Assembly: GCA_016946835.1 (NCBI GenBank)
Contig: JACVTC010000074.1
Coordinates: 867,501 to 931,500 of the forward strand
Direction: 5' to 3'
Source: Neocallimastix lanati (nom. inval.)
Taxonomy: Eukaryota > Neocallimastigomycota > Neocallimastigomycetes > Neocallimastigales > Neocallimastigaceae
DNA length: 64,000 nucleotides
The stretch's first letter is position 1. Each line of letters begins with the position of its first letter. The notes below the pieces were generated by a model, which was not told the origin of the DNA, ran no database searches, and saw only the letters and a program-made list of their open reading frames with translations. The translations under genes were made by a program, and so were the position numbers. Positions 25,908 through 39,491 of the stretch are shown here, piece by piece.

Positions 25908-26549
25908 CTATAATTTATCGTAATAGATGACTCTAATATCAGAAGAGTCTTGACAGCTACTCGCCTTAAATTCAATAATTTTATCTTCAACTGGTTGACC
26001 GACTGAACACATGGTTCCGTCTCCTCCTCTTGGAGTAATCTTGAAAGCAGTGGAGGTGTATTGATATCTGATAGGAGTAAAGCTAGTGGCTAAATATTTA
26101 ATAAATATAATTAAAATATTTCATGAGAAATGGTGTGAATGATTGAAAAATAAGGATTGTCCTTCTCTTTCATAATATTTATAAAAAATTATATCGAGGA
26201 ACACATTATAAATGAAAAGAAAAATCATACCTTTAGTTTGAAGAAGGGCATTTCCACCAAATAAGTCAATAGCTACATATTTATCATTGACGGCACTATC
26301 ACCATTGTAGACATTAGCTGCATTAATACTAATAAAGTAATTATGTGGAGCCCCTTCAGTAACAGTAGTATCTAACTTAATAGTAAGAGCTGCTGTGGTT
26401 CCAAGGCAAATAAAGTAATCTGTTCCATCAAAAATGATATCACCAATATTAATAGAAAGTCCACTACTATCAGATTTTTGAGTACTGTCGCACTTTCCAC
26501 CAACAGCTACTTGAGGAATAGATTTAGCTTTACAGGAGGTAGAGGTACA
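25908..26549 (-). pseudogene. 5'-truncated scaffoldin-like relic (module end plus tail)
   Basis: Two clean exons are left: 26549-26231 (starts abruptly at CTSTSCKAKS and continues with IGDIIFDGTDYFICLG and DKYVAIDLFGGNALLQTK, the C-terminal two thirds of a cohesin-like module) and 26089-25908 (tail: SFTPIRYQYTSTAFKI ... YYDKL, stop TAG). They are joined by a phase-1 intron. At 26549 the coding sequence meets AT-rich DNA with no splice acceptor, no first third of the module, no N-domain and no signal peptide. The reading frame is still open, so the truncation looks recent. It lies in the same orientation as its neighbours. Confidence 0.8.
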
Positions 26550-27337
26550 TTATTTATTTTTATAATTAATTAATTATATAACTTTATTTAATAATAATAT
26601 TTAAATACTTTATATTAAAGTTTAACATTAACTTTAATTATTATCTTTCCAATATTAAATTTAAGATATAAATGTATAAATAATATTTAAATAAATAAAT
26701 AAATAAATATATATATATAAATAAATATATATAAATAAATAAATTAAATAAATATATAGATAAATTAAATAAATATATAAATAAATAAATTATATTAAGT
26801 TAATTAATTTTAATCTAAATAAATTAATAATAATTTATTCATAATTAATGGATTTATTATTTATAAATAAATAATTTATATATTATTTAAATGAATGTAA
26901 TATTAATTTAAATAATTTTATAATTATTAATAAAATAAAAAAAAAATAATAAATAATAATTAATAAATAATAAGAAATAAATAATAAGAAATAATTAGTA
27001 AAAAAAAATAAGAATAAATGAAACTTTTATCCTCTTTTTCACTATATAATTATTATTTTTACTCTGTAGGAATGAATTTTTTTAATAATTATATATAATT
27101 TTATTTAAATTATTTTATAATCAGTCATTATTGAAATAATTATTGTTAAAATATATATACATTGTAAGACAATACAAGACATAGAATAAAAAATTAATGA
27201 AATAAATTTTATGAAAATATCATTGAGTGTATTCTTTTTTTTTTTTATTTATTTATTTATTTTTGAAAATTTTCATGAGAATTCATTTCATTCTTTGATT
27301 ATCATTAATTTTATTAATTTTTTTTCATATATTTCTC
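26550..27337. other. AT-rich noncoding DNA upstream of the truncated relic
   Basis: It is dominated by AAATAAAT-type repeats (26690-26800) and contains no coding remains of the missing 5' part of the neighbouring relic. Confidence 0.7.
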
Positions 27338-29867
27338 TTAGTTGCTTGGCCATTGATAAGAGTCATTTAATTTATAGTAGTAATTATCAGCATTTTCATA
27401 ATTGGAGCATTGATTTAATTCAAATTCATTAATAGTTTGACTAGCGTTACAAATATTATTTTTACTCGTTCTGTCACCACTTCTAACATATACTTTGTAG
27501 GTTGAATCCGTGTATTTGAATCTTTTGTCAGAGTCGACTAATATGATATTGTGAAATAAAAATATGAATAGAAAGAAAAAGGATGAGTTTATTATTATGA
27601 TTTATTAAAAAAAGAAAAATGAATAAAGAAAGAAAAAGTAAATATAATTATTAATTATTTATTGTATTTTATTTTCACTAATTTAATTTAACGGTTTTTA
27701 ATTATTCTTATTTATTTCAATTTTTTATTTATAAAATTAAATAAAGATCAAATCGAAAATTAAATAATCTTTTATTTACCTTTTCCATGGAGTTGAACTG
27801 AATCAGAAGTAACATCCACAATGACAAAAGTGTATCCATTAGCACCAGTTGAGCGGTTACCGAAAACATTTGCAACCTTAGTATCAACAAGGTAAGCTCC
27901 ACTTTCACTTAAAGATGCAGATACTATAGCATCATTGCCATCAGTATTGGTCATTTGAAGACAAATGGTAAGAGTTGAACTGTTAAGATTGATTAATTCT
28001 CCTGCTTCAGAGCATGCACTCTTATTTGGAGCATTATAACCTTCACAATCTTGGCCATCACATTTAATGAAATTGTACTTGTATTCAGATGTCGTAACAT
28101 CATCGGCATTTGTAATGTAACCTGTTGGGATAGTAATTCCATCAGTAGTACAAGTAACAGCACTTCCTGTACATTTATATAATGTAACAGATTGGGCATC
28201 ATCTGAATTTTGAGTAGTAATTAAAGCTCCAGTGTGATCCACAATGTAGAAACCTCCATTAGTACCTAGAATTAGAAATTATCGGAATATGAAAATAATT
28301 ATTTAGAAAAATAAGGCTAATTTTTTCAGCATCCATTAAAAGTAAACGAAAATTCAAATTTATATTTGTTTGAGAGACACTTACACTTGGATTGGTTAGT
28401 AACTGGATTACAGTCATTATTAGCAGGTGCAGGACCTAGAAAAAAGGAATTAGAAATATAGTAAATAAGTATAAGAAAGTTCCTATCATAAGTGGGCTAG
28501 AGTATTTTAAAAAAAAAAAAAAAGTAAAATGAGGAACTTACAATTTGAATCGGATTCCGTACATCTTCCTTCATTACAAATATAGTAGTCACATTCCGTA
28601 CTGGAACAAATGTTATCACGTCTGGTTTCGATCTTGTTTTTGTCATTAGCACAATAGATTTCACCATCTTTATAGTGATATCAAAAATAATATTCATTGT
28701 TAGTGAATGTGTGTCGTATTATACGATATTTACAATATTATAGAGAATAATTTATATTTATAGTTGAAATAGTTTGAAATATATCGAATTCGTAAATTCT
28801 TTATTACTAAATAATAAATATAAAAAAAAAAAAAAAAAACTTACTGGAGGTGTAGGCTTCATTAAAAATAATATAATTACTACCAATGGTGACCACTGCA
28901 TTATCTTGACCTTCTCCAGAAGAAAGCCTTGTGGCTGGAAGAACACTACCAGATCCAAGAGCAGTTCCTACTATAAGATAATCACCAGCATTATCTCCAT
29001 CTACCACGATACTCTTTTCATTTGTACCATCAAGACAGAATTCAATAGTGCTAGGAGAACCAGACTTTTCAATAATAACACCTACACCAGCCGTTGAACA
29101 GTCTGTAGTTGTGGGACTTAATTTAGCACTATTAGCTGCTGATCCAACGGAATATTGGTTTGAACTGTCAAAGACGTAACCAAACATTTGAGTACATACA
29201 CCGCTTTTACAACTAAAGATGGCTAACTTTCCTTCAGTAGAAGTAATAGAAGTATCTTGTTTAGTAACTTCAGATGATGATGATGGAGAATCTGTTTCGA
29301 CAACTCCAATGACACTGAGAGCATTATCGTCTAAAGTAAATTCTTGTAAGCATGTTTCAGGGGTTCCAGTGGCAGAACCATAGATTTTAAGGCCATCAAT
29401 ACATAAATGGGTAATAGGTGTTCCACCGCCATTAGCACAACTTTCTTTTGATTCAGCATCACAATTTGGAATTGCTTTCATATTTTAGTATTATTATATT
29501 ATTATTTCAAAAAAAAAAAATTAAAATAGTGAAATAGAAAGGAATTCAAATTAGCATATAGGAACTTACAATTTTATTATAATTATATTATTTTTATTTA
29601 TTTTATTTAATTAATATCTGAAAAAAAAATAATAAAAAATCATACTTCCAAAGGCATGAACTCCTTGGCTACCGAGGAATAATAAGGAAACAACACTATC
29701 ATTAAATAATATTATTAAGGATAAATTTTTTTTTTTAGTGTTTTTATTAATTTATTTAATGATTAAATAGTAATAATAATAATATATAATTTAATATATA
29801 TATATTTTTTCTTTTTAGTGTTTAGGAATCAATGGAAAACATACCTTAAAAATTTCTTAATGAACAT
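27338..29867 (-). CDS. Scaffoldin-like secreted protein with one cohesin-like module, 521 aa
   Basis: Exons: 29867-29845, 29695-29646, 29474-28845, 28667-28542, 28435-28385, 28265-27780, 27537-27338 (522 codons with the stop). The signal peptide is residues 1-24 (MFIKKFLSVVSLLFLGSQGV). The N-domain is 25-234 (includes VCTQMFGYVFDSSNQYSVG and SPSTIEFCLDGTNEKS). The Cys connector is 235-276 (IYCANDKNKIETRRDNIC, then CDYYICNEGRC). The linker is 277-293 (PAPANNDCNPVTNQSK). The cohesin-like module is 294-455 (GGFYIVDHTG, VTLYKCTGSAVTC, YNFIKCDGQDC, LTICLQ, YTFVIVDV). The tail is 456-521 (KRFKYTDSTYKVYVRSGDRT). Compared with the 612-aa paralog it lacks one module exon. All introns after the first are phase 1. 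Confidence 0.85.
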
Positions 29868-30067
29868 GTTGATTTTGCTTTCAAAAAAAAAAAAAAAAAA
29901 AAAAAATTGAATAATATATATAAAAAAGATTGACTATTTATTATAAATGATAAATATACAATTGTTTTTTCTTTTTTTTTTTTTAAATGATTATTTGTTT
30001 TGGGTGGTTTTTTTTAAATAAAAATAAAAAACTTATTTTTATTGTTTTATGAGTTTTAAAATTTTTT

Positions 30068-30092
30068 GAAATTTCAATTAAATTTATATCTT
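30068..30092 (-). promoter_or_regulatory. Shared upstream element
   Basis: Plus-strand GAAATTTCAATTAAATTTAT then ATCTT, about 200 bp before the ATG at 29867. A second shared motif, GATTGACTATTTA...AAATATACAATTG, lies nearer the gene at 29928-29965. Confidence 0.6.
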
Positions 30093-31222
30093 TCTGAAAA
30101 TTAAAGTTTTTTATTTTAATAATAATTTTAAATATTAGATACTTTCCTTTCCACTATTTTAACCTGAAAGCAAGTATTTACTAGTAGGAATGAAGTAAGA
30201 ACTGTAAAAAAAAAAAGTTTGTTTCACTCCATTTTTAGAAATTATAATGTGATTTTGGAAATTTAAAACATTCATTTTGAAATTGTACCATTATGGTCAA
30301 GATAAGTAGAATATATTTATTTCTTTTAGAAATATTTACTTTCCAATAGTAATTATCTTTTAAGAAAAAATTAAAAGTGAAAGTAATCTCAATTTCATAA
30401 TTACTATTAATTATTATATTAATATAATAATTAAAATTTGTTATAATTAAATTATATATTATTATTTATTATATATTATTTAATATAATTTTCTATAAAC
30501 AATTAATAATAATAATTAATAATAATTAATAATTAACATATATTTATGTAAGTAATAAATAAATTATGTTAAGGAGATCACAATATATTCATCATATTTA
30601 TATTTAACCTAATAAAAAATAAATAATAAATAGTTAATAATTAAATAAATTAAATAGTAAATAATAAAATTATATGTAATAATAAAAAATTATATTAAAA
30701 GAAATTTAAGATATGATAATTAATAATAAGATAGTCGCAATAAATATTACTACTACAAAATATTGAATGGCCTTTTTAAATTTAAAACAATCAAAATTAA
30801 AAATCTATTATTGTAATAATATAATCTAATATTTTGATTAATATTAAAAAGGACACATTCTATATATAAAAACTTTTTTTATATTTTTATTAATTTTATA
30901 TTGTTAAAATAAGTAATCTTAATTAAACAATTATTTTGTTTTGTAAAATATATATGAAATATTGTACATATAGAATAATTTTTTTTATTTATTTTAGTTC
31001 TTTGATTTAAAAAATAATAATAATTATTAATGGATCATAAAGTATACACATTTATACTTTTCGAATATTCATTTATCCAATTCGCTTTTTCACATAATAT
31101 TAATATATTTATAATTATTAATTGAATCAAAGAATAATATATATAAATACATCAAACAATTTAAATAGTTGAAAAAAAAAAGCTATGATTGTAAATTTAT
31201 TTAAATTTATATCCTATATTTA
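30093..31222. other. AT-rich noncoding DNA
   Basis: The first part (30093-30180) is still alignable with the region upstream of the 610-aa gene (TTTCTGAAAATTAAAGTTTT, TTAGATACTTTCC). Beyond that nothing is seen. Confidence 0.6.
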
Positions 31223-33016
31223 TTAGACATTAACTTTCTTGTAATAACCAGCAATATCACCACTTTCTTTAGTGAGATAATATTCATCAACCTCAGTCTT
31301 TGTAGTACTACCTTGACAAGTAGCAGTTTCATCTTCACCTTTGAAGTAGACACGGTTTTTAATGGCATATCTGTACTTCTTTGGATCTGTTGGTTATTTA
31401 ATTATTAAAAAAAAAAAAAAGAAATAAAATATTAATCACATATAAAATATTTATAATAAAAATATTTATTATTTATTTTGAATAGAAATATAGTGAGTGT
31501 GACATCATCTAATTGAAAATTGTTTTTTCAATTTGGTGATAATATTAAAACCATTATCAAATATTCCTTCAGTAATTACTTACTTTCTTCTCTGCGGAGA
31601 ATGACGTCGGTTGTAGTGGTATCTACAATGACGAAATATCCACTTTCAGTATGAGAGTTTTTAACGAAAGGACTTGAAGAGACACTTGCATCAACAAAGT
31701 AATGAGCATTAGATAAAGCAGTAGCTGTTAATACATCGCTTTCGTTATTAACACAAATCTTTAATCCAGTAGAATAGACGACATCACCAACTTTGGAGCA
31801 AGCAACTTCAAGAGTTGCTTGAGCAGTGGCAACACATTTATTATTATTTCCATTCTTCTCACAAACAATATAAGGTACAGTGGTGTCAGCATTGGTAAGG
31901 TATCCAATGGTAGTTTGGTCTTTTTTGCAGTAGACTTCACCGTCAGCCTTAGCACAGTCATATAAGATACCTTCATTTCCAGCAGTTTGTAAGCTATTAT
32001 TGGAATCATTATATATGAAATTACCTTCCTCTATACATAATTAACAAATATGAATTAAAAAATAAAAGTAAGAATTAATAATTATATGAATTATTATTAT
32101 AGATTTTTCCTTTTCGTAAAAGAATAAATATTATGAATCTCATTGTAAAATATATTCGAAAATAATTTTTATTGAAATAATGATATTTAAAACAATACGT
32201 TAACATAGTAATCTTTAATCTAGCATTTCAAACTTACGTGTGTTGAGAACAACTTGATCATTAACATCAGTGTTAAGCATAACAAGGGATCCTTCGACTT
32301 CAGAAGCAGTTTTAACAAAAGTATTTACAGTTTCAGATGAAATAAAATAGGTAGCAGCTTCTCCCACCAACTTCTTATGACCATCAGCATCATCGGTAAG
32401 GCAAATAGATACTCCATCAGTACCATGATTAATTAAAGCCCCTACACCGGCCCCTTCTTCATTGCAAACTGTTTTTAATCCAGTGATTGGGATGGATTCG
32501 CATTCGTTCTTTACTAATCCATTATCAAGATTGGAGGTTGCAATACACTTGATGTAGTTGTTGGAGTTTTCAATATCCTTAACATAACCAATAATATTAT
32601 GCTGTGGTGTACAAGAGCTATTTTGAGTACAATCATATAATATTTTACTATTATCAACATGGTAACCTGTTGCACCTTTTTAATTTTTATTAAACGATTA
32701 TTTTGAAAAATACAAAAATATTAATTAATAACTAATATACTACTTCTAAACACACTTCATTATAATGATTTTTTTTTAAATAAAATTAAAAAAAAAATAA
32801 TAATAATAAATACTTACAATTACTGAAAGTGTCACTGTCAGTTGGATCACAACCACTTCTTCCTACAAAGATTAAATTGAAATTGTATTAGTAAATTTCG
32901 ATAAAACATTTTCTCCAATAAATAGTATTGGTTTTAAAACTCAATAATCACATTAAAATGAAAAAGAAAATTTTCCAACAAAAATTATATTTATATGAGA
33001 AGTATATATGATAAAA

Positions 33017-33049
<33 letters not shown>

Positions 33050-34151
33050 AGATTCTCCTTCCTTTCCTATTTCACTTACTCTTAATTTTAGTAGTGGTAT
33101 CTTCACAGACCCCAGTGGTACAAGTGTAGTAGAATTCACAGTGATCCTCGGAACCGCCTTCACAGAATTCCTTTTTCTTTTCGAGAATGGCACGGGTTTC
33201 AGAATCGACACAGTATTCTTCTGTACCTGTAATAGTTTCATCTTTTACTAATGCTGTGGTTACTGCAACAATATCCCCTGCCGTTCCACCAAGAATGCCT
33301 CCAGTATCAACCACAACATAATTGTCTGCCGTTGGATTAAAGAAAGTTAAAGCATCCTCTTCTGATTTTACAAGAACATTACTTCCAGTGGAAGCAAGAA
33401 TTGTATCGGTGTTTGGAACAATATACAAGTTACCGTCATCACCCGAAATATTAATACCATGATCAGGATCCGTGTCCACACAGAGCTTTCCAGCAGTGCT
33501 TATTTTTCCAAGGGCATATTCACTGTTTACTGGAGTAATTTCGTTACTGAAAGTTCCATCATGTTTTACATAATAATATGTATTACTCTTTGTTTTGTAG
33601 TAACCAGATGTCTCAACCTTTTCACAAGTAGTTTCTCCTTTGACCTTAACTAATGTATTATCGACAAAGTAATATCCATATTCACTGATTTGGCATGAAT
33701 TTTCGGGAGCAATTGTACAACTTACAGAAAAAGCAGGAGTACATGCTATTAATAATTTATAATGAAAAAAAAGTATTTTTTAAAAAAAAAATTGTTATAC
33801 CTATAGGTAGTACAAAATAATAGAGAAAAAAATTTATTACGATTAAAAAAAATTAATATTTACTAGCTGAAACTTTGGAAATTTGACTACCGACTAATAA
33901 TAAACCAACAATACTATAGTATAAAGATTTTTTATATAAAATAAGAAGGAAAAAGTTAGTAATTTAGATTTGGATAAATTATTTATGTGAAGTCAATACT
34001 ATAATAGTATTTCTTTTAATGGGATACGGCAAGAAGGGATATGAAAGAAATACTTTTCTTTTTTATATTTTTGACTTCTATTTTAAATTTAATAAATATA
34101 GGTTATTCATAATCAAAGAAAGGTGTACCTTAAAAGCTTCTTAGAGAACAT
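31223..34151 (-). CDS. Scaffoldin-like secreted protein with two cohesin-like modules, 610 aa
   Basis: Exons: 34151-34129, 33913-33864, 33745-33080, 32862-32818, 32675-32238, 32030-31584, 31386-31223 (611 codons with the stop). The signal peptide is residues 1-24 (MFSKKLLSIVGLLLVGSQIS). N-domain plus Cys connector occupy a single exon here (25-246): CTIAPENSC, GYYFVD and DNYVVVDTGG, then EYCVDSETRA ... HCEFYYTCTTGVC. In the sister genes an intron separates these two parts. The linker is 247-261. Module 1 is 262-407 (TGYHVDNSK, LYDCTQNSSC, NYIKC) and module 2 is 408-556 (GILYDCAKADGEVYC, IGYLTNADTTVPYIVC, GYFVIVDT). The tail is 556-610 (PKKYRYAIKNRVYFKGEDET). Its upstream region is closely similar to that of the 521-aa neighbour, so the two probably duplicated with their promoter. 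Confidence 0.85.
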
Positions 34152-34186
34152 TTTTGACTTTGTTTTCAGAAGAAAGATTGTTATCA

Positions 34187-34224
<38 letters not shown>

Positions 34225-34375
34225 CATAAATACATATATAAAAAAAAGATTGAATATTTACAAATGATAAATATACAATTGCTTTTTTATTTTAAAGCTA
34301 ATTTATTTTGGTTGGTTTTGTTTAAATAAAAATAATAAACTTATTTTTATTGTTTTATGAGTTTTAAAAATTTTC

Positions 34376-34400
34376 GAAATGTCAATGAAATTTATATCTT
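34376..34400 (-). promoter_or_regulatory. Shared upstream element
   Basis: Plus-strand GAAATGTCAATGAAATTTAT then ATCTT, about 225 bp before the ATG at 34151. The nearer motif TTGAATATTTACAAATGATA...TACAATTG lies at 34247-34281. Confidence 0.6.
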
Positions 34401-36404
34401 TCTGAAAATTAAAGTTTTCGATTTTAATATTAATTTTAAATATTAGATACTTTCCATTTCACTACTTTAATCTGAAAGCAAGTATTTACAACTGAGAATG
34501 AATTAAAACTTTTAAAAAATAAAAATTAAGCTTACTTCATTTTGAGAAATTATAATGTTAATTTTCTGAAATTCAAACCAAAATTTTGAAATTTCACCAT
34601 CTGAAATAACAGTCAACATTTACTATAGGTGAGAATAAATAAAAATTAATTATATCATAAAGAAATATAATTTTCTATAGTATATATATTTAGTATTAAA
34701 AAATACAAACAAAAGAAAATTTAAATTAATTACATTTTAATTTTAATTTTAATTTCATTAATAATAAATTATTTATAATTTATTTATAATTATTAATTAT
34801 TATTATTATTATTACTATTACTATTATTAATTAATATATTATCTATTGAAATTGAAATTTGTCCTTTCTATTTCATTAGAGGACTATTAAATTAAATAAT
34901 TAATAAAAAATAAAAAATAAATATTAAATTTTTTTAATATTAAATTTTTAATATAATTTTTTGAAAATTGGAAAATAAAAATTTTACTATTATAAAAAAT
35001 TTAAAATTAAAAATTATAAAATACCCAATGAATGTGGTAAATCAAAAAAAATATATATATTATGGTTACATATAACCAAAACTTTTTTAAAAACAATAAA
35101 TCAAAGGTAGTGTGATATTATTATAATTAATTATTATTATTAATAATATTCTTTTTATTTTCATTAAAGTTATTATTGTAAAATAATTTTCAAAAAAAAT
35201 TATATAAAAAAACATTTATAAAAAAAAAAAAAAAAGAACTAAATATTTAGTCCATTTATAATATTTAATAAGAATGAAGAGCAAATTATTATTAAGATAT
35301 CTTCATTCCTTCTTACAGCATTCATTATTTATCTACTTTATTATATATGAAAATGCAATGAATTATAGTTAGTATTTTGATTTTAAAAATAGTAACATTC
35401 AATAATAATAATTATTATTTAAACGCTTAACTAAATTGAAGTTCAAAAATGATATAATCATACCTTTATTTTTTTAATAAAAAATTTTATAATAGAATAT
35501 ATTTTAATTATTATATAATACATTAATTTATAATTAAATATTTATCTTTTATTAATTGAATAACTATAAATATTTTTCAATAACTATATTTTTATGGTTT
35601 GAATTTTTCTATTAATAAAGAAAAAAAGATTTATTTTTATTTACCAATAGTAATTAATAATATTCAAATTTTACAGAAAAAAAAAAGAAAAAGTACATAC
35701 ATGGGTATATGTCATATTGCCTAATAATTATTTAATAACAAAATGAAAAAGATTTTTATATAGAGTTAGAATTATATTAGAAAAAATAATATATAAAATC
35801 AAGATATTAATTTTTTTAACGTATTATTTACTTTATGTAAAAATTTAGGTTCTAAGAAGTAAAAAGGAATTAACTATTTAATTTTTTAGTTTTTTTTTTT
35901 TATATTTAAAACTTAATATGAAATACGAATTAATAAATGTTTAATGTATGTTAATTTAAATGCAAAAATAAAAATTATAAACTGTTAAAAATATTTTTGA
36001 AGTTTTTTCAAAAATATTATAAATTAAAATGTAAAATATACTAATTTTAAAGAGTCACATTATTAATAACTTATTACTTATTATGATTAAACGTAATAAA
36101 AAAAAAAAATAAAATTAAAAATTTCTGCACTATTTATGAAATATTTATTAATAAGTGTATGTTTTTTTTTTTTAAATTTATTTATATTAATAAAAAAAGA
36201 AAATCAGATTGTATTTACATAACTTTAACATTTTATAAAATTGTAAAACAGTAAATATATTATACATATTGATTTTACTGGAGAATAAATACTAAAAATA
36301 AATCACTTTTAGTATCAAGATTCCATTTTTTATTCATTATAAATAATTTAAAAGAAAAAAAAATTTACATTCTATATATATAGTTTTATTTTATTCCTTT
36401 TCAT
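34401..36404. other. AT-rich noncoding DNA
   Basis: No exon-like stretch was seen over 2 kb. The first 100 bases are shared with the upstream region at 30093-30190. Confidence 0.6.
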
Positions 36405-39216
36405 TTAAGCCGAAGGGGTTTCAGGAGTGGTAGTAGTTCTAGTGTAGTAGAAGGCATCATCAGAAACACAATTATCGCAATCATTTTTCATGAATTCATG
36501 CATACCCGTGGTACAAATACCAGTGGTAGGAGTTTTAGCGTCAGATCTTGATGTAATTAAATAATTAGTAGTGGTGTATTCGAATCTGTTAGACGCTTCA
36601 GCTTTAATTATTAGTATTAATTATTATTAGAGTGTATATTATTTTATTAAAAATAATAATAAAGAATTCATTCAAAATTGAATATTTTCAATTAAATAAA
36701 ACAAAATTAATTAATAAATTTATTCAGTAAAATTATAAAAATATGAATAGAATAATAAAAATATAATATCTATATAGATATATTTTTATATTTCTATAGA
36801 TATTTATTTATTTTATCATTAATAATATAATCTTATAATTTACCTTGGAGTTGAAGAATGACATTTTCATCTTCAATTTTAACAATGACATAGTGGTCAG
36901 TCTTTTCACCGAAAGTATTCTTGGAGGATACATTAACAAAATAAGAACCTTCATCGGCAATTGAAGTAGAGACAGGAGTATCAGCTTCAAGACAAAGAGT
37001 TAAGGCACTTCCACTACTGGAATCAGTATAGAGAACACCAGCACCAGTACATGATGATGATGGATTGATAGCGGTACAAGTACCTTCATAAGTACATTGA
37101 ATGTAGGTTTCAGTGGCACCTTGTTCGGCATTTTTGAGATAACCAATTGGAACTTTGGTACCTGTTTGACCTGCTTCTTTACCAACTTCTTTACAAGCGA
37201 TTGTGTTTCTTTTTCTACCAGTACTACTTTGAGTACATAAGTATAATTTATTTGTTTTGAGGTAATAACCAGCATTACCTAAGAAATAAAAAAAAAAAGG
37301 ATTCAATAAAAAGAATCGTTCATTTTGCATTTTTTTGCATTTCGATTAAAAATGTTTTTTATTAAAGAATATACTAATGAAACTTACATTGTGATTGAGC
37401 GGTCGCATTACCAGCTGGATCACAGGTCGATGTAGAGGGACCTAAATATTTTAAATATTAGTAAAATTGGTTTTTGTTAGAAGGGATATTTTTTTATTTC
37501 AATATCTGTATAATAATATAGAGTCAAAATAATGAATTAAAGAAAGTAATCAAATGTAAAAAAAAAAACATTCACAAAAGATAATCATTATTATTTCTGA
37601 ATAATGTATATATATATAAAAAAATTAATGAATATAAAAGGATTTCTTACAGGTTTCCCCCGCAGGAATACAAGTACCATTGGAGCAAGATTGATAATTA
37701 GTACTCTTTTCATCACAACTACCGTTAGCACAGACATAATATTTCTCACATTCAGCACTAGTACATTGATTCACTAATCTAGATTCAAGTTTGTTATCTT
37801 CATTAGCACAGAAAAGCTTCTCCTCTGATAAGAAATTAGTGACCATAATGATGATAAAAAACCCACATAAAAATATACATTTCAATAATGTTATTAAATA
37901 TAGAAATATTGTAATATTTATCAAATATTAAAAACAGTTACTATTAGTATATCGCTTTATAATACAACAAAACAAAACAAAAAAAAAACAAAAAACAAAA
38001 AAAGAAATAATAAAAATAAAATTATATAGATTTTTATTTCTTGCTGACTATAATGACTTAAGTGAATATAATATTACTAAAAACAAAAAAAAAAAACAGC
38101 AAAAAAAAAGAAATAAATTTCAAAATTTATATAAACGTACCGGTGGTGTAGAGGGCATCAAATACGAAATAATTGGTTCCCACCTTAAGAACTCTATTGG
38201 TGGCCGCTGAGTTTTCTCCAGTTAATGTAATAGTAAGAGCATTCAAACTAGTGTCTTCTAAAAGGAAGTTATAAGTTGTTCCTGTTGCTAATGGAGTACT
38301 CTTGCTACTAGAGAGACAAATTTCAACTCCCGGTGAAGCACCTTCTCTGGTGATAGTAGCAAGTTTACCAGAGTTATCTGTACAGGCGGTAACTGATTTA
38401 TAGGTTGAATCATTAATTGAAGCATTTTCAGCTGGTGTGATTGAATAGTAAGCTCCTGTTCCATCTTTAATAATACCTTGTGTTTGAACACAATTTGAAT
38501 CATTACAATTAATAATAGCAACCTTTCCTAAATCAGAGTTAATATCACTAGTATTCAAAGTTTCAACTGTTTTTCCATCGATTTTAAGAATATTTACTGA
38601 AGAGGGGGTCAATACGAATTTACAAAGGGCATCACCATTGCCATCTAAACCATAAATTGTTTTATCGCTAATTTGAACACAGTAACTTGTAGGATTTTCA
38701 GATGGAGTTGAACCATCACAAGAAGTTTCAGTTGTTTTTCCCGTACAGGTTGAAATATCTATATTTTTACATTAATAATAAAAGATTTTGTATATACTTT
38801 ATTTCGAATCTTAATGATTATATTAATACATAAATAATAATTAATCTTAATAATACTTACTAATTTCTGCATTAGCCTTATCAAAAAATTGACTTAGCAT
38901 AAATAAAACGCTTATAAGACTATTAGTGGTGGTTATACAATTTAGTAACAATTGGCATTTTAATAATATATTGAAAGGTATAGAGTAGAATAAAAATTAA
39001 CATTATTATACAATAATAAATTATTAATTAGGAATTAATTTATATAGTAGTAATAATCGTAATAATTTTTAATTTTCAATAATTTTCATTTTTTTATTAT
39101 TGATTTCTATTATTATACACTTAAACAATAAAAAATATTTTGAATATATAGTAAAAAAGTCTTTTTTTTTTTAAAATCAAAAATTATTAATACCTTAAGA
39201 ACTTCTTAGCAAACAT
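36405..39216 (-). CDS. Scaffoldin-like secreted protein with one cohesin-like module, 519 aa
   Basis: Exons: 39216-39194, 38919-38861, about 38758-38141, 37824-37651, 37441-37388, 37278-36844, 36601-36405 (520 codons with the stop). The signal peptide is residues 1-27 (MFAKKFLSLISVLFMLSQFF). The N-domain is 28-233 (CVQISDKTIYGLDGNGDALC, VAIINCNDSNCVQTQGIIKD, VEICLSS). The Cys connector is 234-291 and is the longest of the family, with an added CSNGTC after the CANGSC motif. The linker is 292-309. The cohesin-like module is 310-454 (AGYYLKTNKLYLCTQSS, TYIQCTYEGTC, LTLCLEAD, HYVIVKIEDENVILQ). The tail is 455-519 (NRFEYTTTNYLITS ... TTTTPETPSA). It is placed head-to-tail with its neighbours, with more than 2 kb of AT-rich spacer on its 3' side. 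Confidence 0.85.
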
Positions 39217-39467
39217 TTTTTTGATTTAATTTCCAAAAAGGTAAGTCCACAAAAAGTATCTTTTTAATCTTTACAGAATAAAATAAAACAAGGTTACGTA
39301 TATTTACAAAATTGAATATTTACAAGAAAATAAACAATTCTAAGTAGTTTATTTATTTATATTTTTTTTTTGGTTTTGTATTTTACAAATGAATTTAAAT
39401 AAAAATAAAAATAATTATTTTTATTATTTTATGAATTTTAAAATTTTTTTTTTTTTTTTTTTTTTAC

Positions 39468-39491
39468 GAAATTTCAACAAAATTTATATTT
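39468..39491 (-). promoter_or_regulatory. Shared upstream element
   Basis: Plus-strand GAAATTTCAACAAAATTTAT then ATTT, about 250 bp before the ATG at 39216. The nearer motif TTTACAAAATTGAATATTTA ... TAAACAATTC lies at 39302-39340. Confidence 0.6.

Noticed and set aside
28774-29097. Plus-strand 107-aa open frame
   Set aside because: It lies antisense to the N-domain exon of the 521-aa gene and has no module features or splice context.
34123-34329. Plus-strand open frame of 68 aa with poly-Lys
   Set aside because: It is created by the poly-A tract upstream of the 610-aa gene and the antisense of its first exon.
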